From the NCBI GenBank assembly GCA_031261505.1, contig JAISJN010000008.1, positions 186,001-250,000 of the forward strand: 64,000 nt of DNA. Direction: 5' to 3'. Every line of letters starts with the position of its first letter. Position 1 is the first letter of the stretch. The position numbers and the translations under genes were made by a program. The DNA comes from Clostridioides sp. Its GTDB lineage: Bacteria > Bacillota > Clostridia > Peptostreptococcales > Peptostreptococcaceae. The notes beneath the pieces were generated by a model. That model worked only from the letters and a program-made list of their open reading frames with translations, was not told the origin of the DNA and made no database searches. Below, in pieces: positions 51,496 to 60,120 of this stretch.

Positions 51496-51600
51496 TATTA
51501 AATGATGATTCAACGCTTTCAGTAGGGGATTTCAACCCCCACTGAAATGAGATTTATGCCAGACATCTATATAGGTTGGAGACATTTATCTCAAGTTATT
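51496..51600 (+). repeat. Two-hairpin intergenic element upstream of sigK
   Basis: Left end TTAAATGATGATTCAACGC, first hairpin TTTCAGTAGGGG...CCCCCACTGAAA, linker TGAGATTTATGCC, second hairpin ACATCTATATAGGTTGGAG (decayed), right end ACATTTATCTCAAGTTAT. A separate left-end fragment (TTAAATACTGATTCAACG) lies at 51453-51470. Confidence 0.9.
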
Positions 51601-51634
51601 TTGGCTGAAACAGTAAACATGGATAAGTTCAATG

Positions 51635-51642
51635 CATATAAT
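51635..51642 (+). promoter_or_regulatory. Possible SigE-type -10 element before sigK
   Basis: CATATAAT, 30 bp before the TTG start of sigK, is one base off the SigE -10 consensus CATACANT. The -35 region is poor. In sporulating Firmicutes sigK is transcribed by SigE, so the site is reasonable but weak. Confidence 0.35.
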
Positions 51643-51671
51643 CTATAGTGGCAGTAAAAGGGGGTGACTTA

Positions 51672-52316
51672 TTGACAGTTTCGAAATCCTTTGAAAAACC
51701 TTTAACCCCTGAAGATGAAAATATGTATATAAGCAAATTAAAAGAAGAAGGCGACGAAAGTGCTAAAGAGGTTCTTATAAATAGAAATATGAGGTTAGTA
51801 GCCTATATTGCTAGAAAATATCTGGGTACGGCCGATGACCAAGATGACTTGATCTCCGTTGGTACAATAGGTCTTATTAAGGCCATCGATACATACAAGA
51901 TGAATAAGGGCACAAGGCTTGCTACTTACGCATCTAGATGTATCGAAAATGAAATACTCATGTATATCAGAAGTAATAAAAATGCTAGGTTTCAAATGTC
52001 GCTTCAAGATCCTATAGGAACTGATAAGGATGGCAATGAGATAAACTTAATGGATATTCTCGGTACAGAGATCGACTCCGTAGCCGAAAAAGTTCAATCT
52101 AAAGAAAGTGTCAGTAAATTATATAAAAAACTAAACGAGATATTGACCCCTCGAGAAAGACAGATTGTGGAGCTACGTTACGGGCTCACCCCAATTGGTT
52201 ATAAAACACAAAAGGAAATAGCTACAAACCTCAACATATCTAGGTCCTATGTATCTCGACTTGAGAAAAAGGCTTTATATAGACTTCAACAAGAACTCGC
52301 TAATGATAGGAAGTAA
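51672..52316 (+). CDS. sigK: Late mother-cell sporulation sigma factor SigK
   Basis: The 214-residue sigma-70 family factor has region 2 (NMRLVAYIARKY, QDDLISVGTIGLIKAIDTY, RLATYASRCIENEILMYIR) and region 4 (LTPRERQIVELRYGL, KTQKEIATNLNISRSYVSRLEKKAL). The TTG start at 51672 follows GGGGGTG. The N-terminus (TVSKSFEKPLTPEDENMYI) begins where mature SigK begins, so there is no inhibitory pro-sequence. The gene is uninterrupted: no skin element splits it. SigE also resembles this sequence, but SigE has a longer start and the neighbourhood fits sigK. It directs late mother-cell spore coat genes. Confidence 0.88.
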   Translation: MTVSKSFEKPLTPEDENMYISKLKEEGDESAKEVLINRNMRLVAYIARKYLGTADDQDDLISVGTIGLIKAIDTYKMNKGTRLATYASRCIENEILMYIRSNKNARFQMSLQDPIGTDKDGNEINLMDILGTEIDSVAEKVQSKESVSKLYKKLNEILTPRERQIVELRYGLTPIGYKTQKEIATNLNISRSYVSRLEKKALYRLQQELANDRK

Positions 52317-52384
52317 GTATCTAAAGACTGACTTAACTACCTGACCTGTGTTTTGCATATCTATTTTATTCATTAAAACCATTT

Positions 52385-52430
52385 AAAAAGCTACATCGTG
52401 CTGCTTAAAATAGCGTCGAGGTAGCTTTTT
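52385..52430. terminator. Bidirectional terminator between sigK and the penicillin-binding protein
   Basis: AAAAAGCTACATCG and CGAGGTAGCTTTTT pair around a 17-base loop with A and T runs on either side. Confidence 0.85.
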
Positions 52431-52556
52431 ATTTTCTTGCTTTTTTCCTTGCCTTTTTTCTTGCTTTTTATAGTTCTTACTTCGTTAATCTCTTTAGTTA
52501 CCGTTTAATCTTTCTAGTTTGTTATCTAATTTTCTGACTTTCATCTCTGATGCCTA

Positions 52557-54218
52557 CTATTTATCTATGCCTTCACAGATCTCTTTAAACACTGGAACTG
52601 CTGATTTATTTCCTTTTTCACTGCCCTCGACTATGACGGTGATTACATACTTCGGCCTATTCGCTGGGTAGTAACCTGTGATCCATCCATGCTCTACGGC
52701 TACTCCGTTCTTTGTTGACTGAGCCGTTCCCGTTTTCACCCCCGAGCCACCTGGTAGGTCTTTTAGCGATTTTGCTGTTCCGTCTAGGGATACGCCCTTC
52801 ATTATTTCCTTCACCCTATTGCTTATATACGGCGATATTACTTCCTCATTCTTTGTTGGCTCAAACGTCTTTACCACCTTTCCAGAGTCGTCTACGATTG
52901 AGCTTAAAAGCCTTAAAGGTTCATATGTCCCGTTGTTTGCTATAATCTGAGTCATCTGGTTTATCTGTAGCGGTGTGAACTCTATATTCTCTTGACCTAT
53001 AGCAAGATTGTTTAATGCTATTTTCTTCGGTTTTTCCTTTGACTTTTCTTCATCTAGACCTATGTCTACCTTTTCAAATAAATGTAGCTTTTCAACTGTG
53101 GCCATTATCTTTTCCTCGCCCAGTTTCTTTGCTATATCGTAAAATGCCGGGTTACAAGAATTTGCAAATGCCTGCTCTAAGGTCTGTTCTCCATCGCCCT
53201 GCCTGTTGTGACATCTGAGTACCGATTTGCCAGTACCTATTGGAGTCGATCCCGTACAGGTGTATCTGTAGTTTTCATCTACAACCCCGTTTTCAAGGGC
53301 TGAAAATAAAACGGCTATTTTAAATACAGATCCAGGTGGGTAGGTTACTCCAATTGCTCTGTTTTCAAATTCTCCATCTGTACCATTTAAACTCTTGCTA
53401 ACGTCGTTTGGATCGAACTTAGGTCTTGAACTCATAGCTAGTATCTCTCCCGTACTTACATCTGATATTACAACTGCATTTGGATTTTCCTCCTTGTCGG
53501 TAGTATTTTCAACCAGCCTTTGGATTTTTGAATCTATAGTCAATTTGATATGTCTATCGTCTTTTCCCTTTGTGACGCTCTTTATTCCACCCTTTAGCAT
53601 TTTTAGTTCGCTGGAATTTGCTCCCGCTTTGAAGACGCTCAGGTATTTTTCATTTGAATTTTTCAGTATTTTATCCATGCTTTTTTCTATGCCCATACTT
53701 CCAACCTTATCCTTCTTACTGATATATCCTATGGTGTGTGTAAGTAGGTTTTTCGGTGAGTACCTCAATATCTGATCCTCTACTAGGATTCCTTTTTCTT
53801 CTAACTGCTTTTTATAGCTGGAATCCACCCTCTCTATACTCAGCTGTATGATATTTTTATCCTTTTGATCTTGAATTGCCTTGTATATGTCCATTTCTTG
53901 AATTCCAGTTGCTTTTTTAATCAAATCTATTAGAGAGTAATTATTATTTAGCTTCTCTTTTTCGATGACTAGTATTTTTTGCTTCGTAGTGTCGGTGAGT
54001 TTATCTCCATTTCTGTCTAGAATATGACCTCTACCGCTGTTTAACTCTATCTTTTCCGTGCTTTGATTTTCAACTCTCTTACTGTATTTTTCATTATTTA
54101 TTATTTGAATGTCTACCATCCTGTATATTAAGATGCCAAATGCAAGCACAAATAGCGTAAAAAAGGTCCAAATTCTTCTTTTTTGCATTTGACAAGCTGT
54201 CTTTTTTACTCTAGACAT
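52557..54218 (-). CDS. Class B penicillin-binding protein (transpeptidase)
   Basis: The 553-residue protein has one N-terminal membrane helix (about 16-36), a pedestal domain (GRGHILDRNGDKL and following) and a transpeptidase domain with SxxK at S297-x-x-K300 (PPGSVFK), SCN at 354-356 and KTG at 495-497. It cross-links peptidoglycan in the division or sporulation septum, or at the side wall. In C. difficile a comparable gene is next to sigK, so a sporulation role is conceivable but not shown. The ATG at 54218 follows AGGGGTG. It lies downstream of aroK. Confidence 0.92.
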   Translation of the reverse strand: MSRVKKTACQMQKRRIWTFFTLFVLAFGILIYRMVDIQIINNEKYSKRVENQSTEKIELNSGRGHILDRNGDKLTDTTKQKILVIEKEKLNNNYSLIDLIKKATGIQEMDIYKAIQDQKDKNIIQLSIERVDSSYKKQLEEKGILVEDQILRYSPKNLLTHTIGYISKKDKVGSMGIEKSMDKILKNSNEKYLSVFKAGANSSELKMLKGGIKSVTKGKDDRHIKLTIDSKIQRLVENTTDKEENPNAVVISDVSTGEILAMSSRPKFDPNDVSKSLNGTDGEFENRAIGVTYPPGSVFKIAVLFSALENGVVDENYRYTCTGSTPIGTGKSVLRCHNRQGDGEQTLEQAFANSCNPAFYDIAKKLGEEKIMATVEKLHLFEKVDIGLDEEKSKEKPKKIALNNLAIGQENIEFTPLQINQMTQIIANNGTYEPLRLLSSIVDDSGKVVKTFEPTKNEEVISPYISNRVKEIMKGVSLDGTAKSLKDLPGGSGVKTGTAQSTKNGVAVEHGWITGYYPANRPKYVITVIVEGSEKGNKSAVPVFKEICEGIDK

Positions 54219-54268
54219 AAAATCACCCCTTAACATTTTTATTATTTACAAAATGCAAGGGGCTGATA

Positions 54269-54811
54269 CTATAAATTATTAATTTTTATCTTTTCAATTA
54301 TATCTAAACAAGTCTCTTCTATACTGAGGTCGTCTGTGTCTACTACGATGTCTGCTGAAGAAAGATACATCAGCTCTCTCTCTTGCATAAGCGATGAGAT
54401 AAATTCGACATTCATATTTCCATTTAAAATAGGTCTCTTATTGCTAAATCTAACCCTGTCAAATACGACCTCTGGAGAGGCTTTTAGGAGTATGATAACT
54501 CCATTTGACCTCATATTCCTTATGTTCCTATACCTGAGAACTATACCTCCGCCACAGGATATAACTCTTCTTTTTTTTGCACTATTATCTGTGACGATTT
54601 CTTCTATAAGTCTGCTCTCTAGGTCTCGGAAGTACTCTTCGCCGTGTTTTGAGAAGATATTGTTCACCTTAATGTGTTCATGATACTCTATTTCTCTATC
54701 TGCATCTAAAAACTTAAAATCTAGAATTTCTGAAAGCCTCCTAGAGACTACGCTCTTTCCAGTTCCCATAAAGCCGATAATAAATATATTTTTACTCTTC
54801 AACGGGCTCAT
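54269..54811 (-). CDS. aroK: Shikimate kinase
   Basis: The 180-residue P-loop kinase phosphorylates shikimate. Walker A is GFMGTGKSVVSRRL, the shikimate-binding Asp is in FLDADREIE, Arg in FRDLESRLIEEI and the GGG motif in SCGGGIVLR; KRPIL is the LID. It overlaps the upstream U32 gene by 20 bases and has no clear ribosome site, suggesting translational coupling to it. Confidence 0.94.
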   Translation of the reverse strand: MSPLKSKNIFIIGFMGTGKSVVSRRLSEILDFKFLDADREIEYHEHIKVNNIFSKHGEEYFRDLESRLIEEIVTDNSAKKRRVISCGGGIVLRYRNIRNMRSNGVIILLKASPEVVFDRVRFSNKRPILNGNMNVEFISSLMQERELMYLSSADIVVDTDDLSIEETCLDIIEKIKINNL

Positions 54812-56036
54812 CGATTATTTTTCTAAGCATAAAGTCCTTGCCCACCTCTACTCCGAGTTTGAGTTTGACTATTTCTCTTGGGTGTGGAGCCGACTCTATA
54901 GCTTCTCCTTCTTCGTTGTACATCTCTTCTATCTTAGTGTACATAGTCTCTGTGTACGGTCCCATTACTTCGATTTCGTCACCTACACACATCTTGTTTC
55001 TCTGTTCTGTCAAGACTAGGCCGCCTTCTTCGACACCCCTTACTATTCCTATAAAGTCGTAGTTTCTAACATATGAGGCAGATGCGTAATTTTGCTCGTT
55101 TGAATCCGGCTTACCAGTATAGAATCCTGTAGTGAAATGTCTATGACTTCCCTTTTTAAGTTCATCCAACCACATTGGGTTAAACTTCCACTCTAGAGGG
55201 TTCTTGTAGAATTCATCTATCGCCATTCTGTAAGATCTTATTACAGTTGCAACGTAGTATGCAGTCTTCATTCTACCTTCGATTTTAAGACTTGAAATAC
55301 CAGATTTTATCAACTCTGGTATGTACTCTATCATACATAGGTCCTTTGAGTTGAAGAAAAATGTTCCCTTTTCGTCCTCGTATATTGGGTAGTACTCACC
55401 TGGTCTCTTTTCTTCTACTAGATTGTACTTCCATCTGCAAGACTGGGCACAAGAACCTTTGTTTGCATCTCTTCCAGTCATGTAATTGCTCATCAAACAT
55501 CTTCCCGAGTATGAAATGCACATAGCTCCGTGCACGAATGCCTCTATATCCATATCCATAGGAATCTCAGCCCTTACTTTTGAAATTTCCTCAAAAGAAA
55601 GTTCTCTAGCCAGTACGACTCTTTTTACACCTTGATTGTACCAGAATTTTGCACTATAGTAGTTTGTAGTGTTTGCCTGAGTGCTTAGATGTATCTCCAT
55701 ATTTGGAATTACTTCTTTTACTACTCCCAACACACCTGGGTCTGATACGATTACAGCATCTATTCCCACTTCTTCAAGTGCCTTTAGGTACTCTGGAAGC
55801 ATGTAGAAGTCTTCGTTGTGAGGGATGATATTAACTGTTACATAGATTCTTTTTCCCCTCTCATGGGCAAATCTAACCCCTTCTTCCATATCTTCTCTCG
55901 AGAAGTTTTTTGCTGCAGTTCTCATACCGAACGCTTCTCCACCTATATACACGGCGTCTGCACCGTAAATTATCGCTATCTTTAATCTTTCTAAATCCCC
56001 TGCTGGTGCTAAAAGCTCTACTTTATTTAAATCCAT
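54792..56036 (-). CDS. trhP: U32 peptidase-like protein, probable tRNA U34 hydroxylation factor
   Basis: The 414-residue protein belongs to the U32 family: ELLAPAGDLERLKIAIIYGADAVYIGGE, VTVNIIPHNEDF, HLSTQANTTN and the cysteine motif CISYSGRCLMSNYMTGRDAN ... SCAQSCRW, then LKIEGRMK. In B. subtilis, the TrhP proteins make 5-hydroxyuridine at the tRNA wobble base with prephenate, and the methyltransferase TrmR finishes 5-methoxyuridine. The same order mltG, trmR, trhP is found here, supporting the assignment. Usually two copies (P1/P2) exist in B. subtilis; only one is here. Older annotation as collagenase is unlikely. Confidence 0.85.
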   Translation of the reverse strand: MDLNKVELLAPAGDLERLKIAIIYGADAVYIGGEAFGMRTAAKNFSREDMEEGVRFAHERGKRIYVTVNIIPHNEDFYMLPEYLKALEEVGIDAVIVSDPGVLGVVKEVIPNMEIHLSTQANTTNYYSAKFWYNQGVKRVVLARELSFEEISKVRAEIPMDMDIEAFVHGAMCISYSGRCLMSNYMTGRDANKGSCAQSCRWKYNLVEEKRPGEYYPIYEDEKGTFFFNSKDLCMIEYIPELIKSGISSLKIEGRMKTAYYVATVIRSYRMAIDEFYKNPLEWKFNPMWLDELKKGSHRHFTTGFYTGKPDSNEQNYASASYVRNYDFIGIVRGVEEGGLVLTEQRNKMCVGDEIEVMGPYTETMYTKIEEMYNEEGEAIESAPHPREIVKLKLGVEVGKDFMLRKIIDEPVEE

Positions 56037-56074
56037 TTGTTTGTTACCTCTTCTTTCCTACTGCTATATATTAT

Positions 56075-56719
56075 TTATTCTTTATATGAGATCGCGACAC
56101 CGTCTCCAACTGGGAGAAGTGAGGTCGATAGTTCATCGTTATTACATAAGAAATCTAGATAATTTCTCATTCTTTTTACTATTGTCTTCTTTCTTCTAAT
56201 CACGAAATCATCTGAGGCAACCATGCCCTTGTAGAGTATATTATCTGAAACCACAATTCCACCTGATTTTAATTTATCTATTACTAGGTCGAAGAAAAGC
56301 TTGTACTGTCCCTTTGCCGCATCTATGAAAATCATATCAAACTCGCCTTGGACTTCAGCCAATCTTTCCTCTGCGTCTCCCTCGAGTATGGTTATCTTAT
56401 CTGTAAATCCTGCTCTCTCGATATTAGCCCTTGCCTTTTCTATCATCGATTCATTTCTTTCACAGGTGATGACCTCTACCTCTCCATCAAGCACAGTTGT
56501 GAAGAAAATCGACGAATACCCTATAGCACAACCTACTTCCAATATTCTCTTGGGGCGATTCATCTTGAGGAGTACCTTCAATAAATCTGAGATCTCCTTG
56601 TGAATTATAGGCACCTTGTATTCGTGTGCGTAATCTTCGAGCTCTTTTAAAAGCCCCTCTTTCTCGTTTAAGGTTTTTCGGATATAATCCTCCACCCTGT
56701 CATCTACTATATTGCTCAT
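56075..56719 (-). CDS. trmR: SAM-dependent O-methyltransferase, probable tRNA 5-hydroxyuridine methyltransferase TrmR
   Basis: The 214-residue class I methyltransferase of the caffeoyl-CoA/catechol O-methyltransferase type has ILEVGCAIGYSSIFF (SAM motif I), VEVITCERNESM (acidic SAM ribose contact), ILEGDAEE and MIFIDAAKGQYK (metal/substrate Asp) plus VSDNILYKG. The B. subtilis homologue TrmR (YrrM) methylates ho5U34 of tRNA. It lies between mltG and the U32 gene, as in B. subtilis, and the spacing of 38-63 bp suggests an operon. Confidence 0.87.
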   Translation of the reverse strand: MSNIVDDRVEDYIRKTLNEKEGLLKELEDYAHEYKVPIIHKEISDLLKVLLKMNRPKRILEVGCAIGYSSIFFTTVLDGEVEVITCERNESMIEKARANIERAGFTDKITILEGDAEERLAEVQGEFDMIFIDAAKGQYKLFFDLVIDKLKSGGIVVSDNILYKGMVASDDFVIRRKKTIVKRMRNYLDFLCNNDELSTSLLPVGDGVAISYKE

Positions 56720-56782
56720 ATATTTTTACCCTCTTATCTTAAGTTTTAACCAATTTATCATCTGTATTTTGTATAAATCGTA

Positions 56783-57826
56783 TTATTGATTCTTTTCTGC
56801 CTCTATCTTAGCTCTGTCTTCTTTGAATTTCTTTACAGCCTTTAGATGCTCGTCGTAGGTCTTGCTAAAGCTGTTTTCTCCATTCATCTGAGTTACGAAG
56901 AACAGGTAATCCGTCTTAGCTGGATTTATAGCAGCCTCTATAGACTTTATCCCCGGATTTGCTATAGGCGTTGGAGGCAATCCCTTATTTCTGTAACTGT
57001 TGTACGGAGAGTCTATCTTAAGGTCATTGTAAGTGACTATCTTCTTTCTATCCGTGAAGCTATATTCTATTATCGCGTCCGATTGAAGCGGAGTTCCATT
57101 TTTCAATCTATTGTAAAATACGCTCGCGATAATAGGTCTATCCTCGTCCTTTACTGCCTCTTCTTCAACTATAGAGCCCATTGTAATTATATCCTTCAAA
57201 TTCTGATCAGGTTTTAAAATAGGTTTGATCTTTGCAATGTACTCAGTGTTGAATTTAGCTAACATTGTATCTATTATCTGCTCTTCACTCACTTTTCCAG
57301 CTTCAAAATGATATGTCGCCGGATATAAAAATCCTTCTAAGGTAGTTATCTTACTGTCTTTTAAGAATTCGTACTTGCTCGCAAATTGTTTTGGATCTTT
57401 TATAAGCGATTCAAATTTCGCCTTATCCCCTAGCTTGTTATTCACAAGATTATCTACGATCTCCCTGTAAATAGCCCCCTCTGGCACTACTATCTTAGTT
57501 CCAACGTTGTATATTTTTCCCGCTGCCATAAGTTTCAATATATCTTTATTTGAAAAACTCTTGTCGATTTTATATGTTCCAGCCTTGACCTTTGAGCCAT
57601 CACTACTGAACTTAGCCACCATCTTAAATAGCGATTCATTTTTTATAAGATTTTTTTCTGATAATATCTTCGCTATTTTCGAAGTTGACGATCCTGTAGG
57701 AACTTCTACCACTACTCCAGTCTTGTCTTTTTTATCGACCGGACCCATTTGGTTTACAATGGTGCCAGCGCCTACTATTATCAATACTACTGCAACTGCT
57801 ATGATATTTTTCGGTTTTATTCTCAT
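56783..57826 (-). CDS. mltG: Endolytic peptidoglycan transglycosylase MltG
   Basis: The 347-residue membrane-anchored lytic transglycosylase cuts nascent glycan strands. One N-terminal helix (IIAVAVVLIIVGAGTIVNQ) is followed by a LysM-like region and the YceG domain with the catalytic Glu in TMGSIVEEEAVKDEDRPIIASVFYNRL, QSDAIIEYSF, SPYNSYRNKGLPPTPIANPG and AINPAKTDYLFFV. It is the first gene of mltG-trmR-trhP-aroK-PBP, an envelope- and translation-related string. Confidence 0.95.
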   Translation of the reverse strand: MRIKPKNIIAVAVVLIIVGAGTIVNQMGPVDKKDKTGVVVEVPTGSSTSKIAKILSEKNLIKNESLFKMVAKFSSDGSKVKAGTYKIDKSFSNKDILKLMAAGKIYNVGTKIVVPEGAIYREIVDNLVNNKLGDKAKFESLIKDPKQFASKYEFLKDSKITTLEGFLYPATYHFEAGKVSEEQIIDTMLAKFNTEYIAKIKPILKPDQNLKDIITMGSIVEEEAVKDEDRPIIASVFYNRLKNGTPLQSDAIIEYSFTDRKKIVTYNDLKIDSPYNSYRNKGLPPTPIANPGIKSIEAAINPAKTDYLFFVTQMNGENSFSKTYDEHLKAVKKFKEDRAKIEAEKNQ

Positions 57827-57890
57827 ATAATTCTCCCTCTACTTTAAATTTTTTCCTATTTGCATATCGTATGTTTTCTTATTTTAACAA

Positions 57891-57925
57891 AATATAGGTT
57901 GTACCATAATGGTACAACCTATATT
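57891..57925 (-). terminator. Intrinsic terminator after the pyrimidine phosphorylase gene
   Basis: AATATAGGTTGTACC (57891-57905) and GGTACAACCTATATT (57911-57925) are perfect 15-bp complements with a 5-base loop. The minus strand runs into TTTTGTTAAAAT. Confidence 0.9.
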
Positions 57926-57947
57926 ATATATTTTTATACTGATAATT

Positions 57948-59276
57948 TCAATTTATTTCAATAACCCTGTCTTTGGCAACTATGCTGTATATCAATTTTG
58001 GTTTGAGAACTTTCTCCTCAGAATATGAGTAAGCTGCCTCTATTATCCCCTTCGCCGACCTTAATTTTTCTTCGTCGTTGTAGTGAATCACTGCTAATAC
58101 ATCTCCTGTATGAACCTCGTCGCCGACTTTTTTTGAGAGTACTATTCCAACCGACAAATCCAGTTCATCGCCTTTTTTTTCTCTTCCAGCTCCTAGAAAC
58201 ATGGCTCCCATACCTATTTTTTCAGCCTCTATCCTAGATACGTATCCATCATCACTCGATTTCACCTCGTACTTGTATTTCGCCTGTGGCAAGAGTGAAT
58301 AATCGTCTATAAACGCTGGATTTCCACCTTGGTTGACTACAAACTCCCTGAATTTTTCTAAGGCTGCTCCAGACTGAATAGCCTCCCTTATTTTCTTTGT
58401 ACCTTTTTCAAAACCAAAGGCACATTTTGACAAGGTGAGCATATAGGCTCCCAATGTAATACATAGTCTCTCAAAATCCTTTGGACCTCTTCCCTTCAAG
58501 GTCTCTACAGCCTCTACCACCTCTAGTGAATTTCCAACTGCACATCCGAGTGGCTCTTCCATTCCAGTGATTATAGCAACGGTTTCCCGATTCATATTCT
58601 CACCTATCTTTACCATCTCTTTTGCTAGCTTTAACGCATCACTGTACTCTGTCATAAATGCCCCGTCCCCAGTCTTTACGTCTAGGATCAATTTATCAGC
58701 ACCAGTGGCTAGTTTCTTAGACATTATACTCGATGCTATCAGTGATATATTATCCACTGTAGCGGTTACATCCCTAAGTGCGTATATCTTCTTATCAGCG
58801 ATTGCAACCTCTTCACTCTGTCCACATACAGCCATTCCACTAGAGTTCACAGAGTCTACAAACTTCTCCTTAGACATAGAAGTGGAAAATTCTTCGATGG
58901 ATTCTAGCTTGTCTATAGTTCCACCAGTATGTCCAAGTCCTCTTCCCGACATCTTTGCAACTACTGCTCCACATGAAGCTACTAAGGGGATTAGAGCTAT
59001 AGTAGTCTTATCTCCAACCCCTCCTGTAGAATGCTTGTCCACCTTTATTCCCTTTATATTACTAAGGTCTATGATATCTCCAGAGTTCATCATCGCCTCT
59101 GTCAGATTTGAAGTTTCATCTTCACTCATCTCGTTTAGGTATATGGCCATCAACAATGCCGACACCTGATAGTCAGGGATTTCTCCAGATGAATATCCGT
59201 TTATGAAGAACTCTATCTCTTCTTTAGTCAATTCTCCATTATCTCTTTTTTTCTTTATAATATCGTACATCCTCAT
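57948..59276 (-). CDS. pdp: Pyrimidine-nucleoside phosphorylase
   Basis: The 442-residue enzyme splits uridine and thymidine to base and (deoxy)ribose-1-phosphate. Motifs are IIKKKRDNGELTKEEIEFFINGY, KHSTGGVGDKTTIALIPLVA, KMSGRGLGHTGGTIDKLESI and LILDVKTGDGAFM, with the C-terminal GYVSRIEAEKIG and VHTGDVLAVIH lobes. The ATG at 59276 follows AAGGGGTGG; a GTG at 59294 would overlap that site. It lies 21 bp after punA, forming a nucleoside salvage pair. The deoB gene often present in such clusters is absent. Confidence 0.95.
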   Translation of the reverse strand: MRMYDIIKKKRDNGELTKEEIEFFINGYSSGEIPDYQVSALLMAIYLNEMSEDETSNLTEAMMNSGDIIDLSNIKGIKVDKHSTGGVGDKTTIALIPLVASCGAVVAKMSGRGLGHTGGTIDKLESIEEFSTSMSKEKFVDSVNSSGMAVCGQSEEVAIADKKIYALRDVTATVDNISLIASSIMSKKLATGADKLILDVKTGDGAFMTEYSDALKLAKEMVKIGENMNRETVAIITGMEEPLGCAVGNSLEVVEAVETLKGRGPKDFERLCITLGAYMLTLSKCAFGFEKGTKKIREAIQSGAALEKFREFVVNQGGNPAFIDDYSLLPQAKYKYEVKSSDDGYVSRIEAEKIGMGAMFLGAGREKKGDELDLSVGIVLSKKVGDEVHTGDVLAVIHYNDEEKLRSAKGIIEAAYSYSEEKVLKPKLIYSIVAKDRVIEIN

Positions 59277-59297
59277 TGAACCACCCCTTTTCACAAG

Positions 59298-60110
59298 TTA
59301 TATACTGCTTATTATATCTTTAACCAATCTAGAAAAATCATTTTGAACTCTTTCTGTCGTCTCTATAACCTCTTCGTGTGATAGAGGCTTGTCCAATATG
59401 CCAGTACCCATATTTGTAATACAAGATATCCCTATCACATCTACCCCAGATTGAGCGGCTACTATTACCTCTGGCACGGTGGACATACCAACTGCATCTG
59501 CCCCGAGAACTCTAGCCATTCTAACCTCTGCTGGAGTTTCATAAGTAGGACCTGAGAAAAACATATAAACTCCCTCTTTTATATCTATACCGAGTTTGCT
59601 TGCAGATTTTCTGACTACTTCCCTGTATCTTTTGCTATACGCATCGGACATATCTGGAAATCTCGCTCCGAACTTATCGTCGTTATGTCCAATTAAAGGA
59701 TTGTTGCCACTGAAGTTTATATGGTCTGAGATAATCATAAGATCTCCTGGATTAAATTCCGTGTTTACGGCTCCCGCTGCGTTTGTGACTATCAATGTTT
59801 TGACCCCTAGGTATTTCATCACTCTAACAGGCATTGTGACATCTCTTTGTGAATATCCCTCATAGTAGTGGAACCTTCCCTGCATGGCCACAACCTTCTT
59901 GCCACAAAGAGTACCGAAGATAAGCCTTCCCTCATGACCCATCACGGTTGAAACCGGAAAGTTTGGAATCTGTGCGTATTCTAGATATACTATATCCTCC
60001 ATCTCAGATACTAGACCTCCAAGTCCCGAGCCTAGTATTATCCCTATTTCAGGCAGTATATTTATTCTGTTTTTTATGTATACTACACTTTGCATAATAT
60101 TATCAAACAT
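59298..60110 (-). CDS. punA: Purine nucleoside phosphorylase
   Basis: The 270-residue trimeric-type PNP has IGIILGSGLGGL (phosphate loop), GHEGRLIFG, MQGRFHYYEGY, LIVTNAAGAVN, MFFSGPTYETPAEVRM and GADAVGMSTVPEVIVA, the base-binding region. It cleaves purine nucleosides with phosphate. The ATG at 60110 follows AGGAGTG; the gene starts about 10 bp after the recombinase stop, so xer-like, punA and pdp are probably one operon starting at spoIIM. Confidence 0.96.
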   Translation of the reverse strand: MFDNIMQSVVYIKNRINILPEIGIILGSGLGGLVSEMEDIVYLEYAQIPNFPVSTVMGHEGRLIFGTLCGKKVVAMQGRFHYYEGYSQRDVTMPVRVMKYLGVKTLIVTNAAGAVNTEFNPGDLMIISDHINFSGNNPLIGHNDDKFGARFPDMSDAYSKRYREVVRKSASKLGIDIKEGVYMFFSGPTYETPAEVRMARVLGADAVGMSTVPEVIVAAQSGVDVIGISCITNMGTGILDKPLSHEEVIETTERVQNDFSRLVKDIISSI

Positions 60111-60120
60111 ATCTTCACTC

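Noticed and set aside
51259-52556. Skin-type element in or near sigK
   Set aside because: The sigK frame is complete from start to stop, and no large serine recombinase or phage genes flank it.
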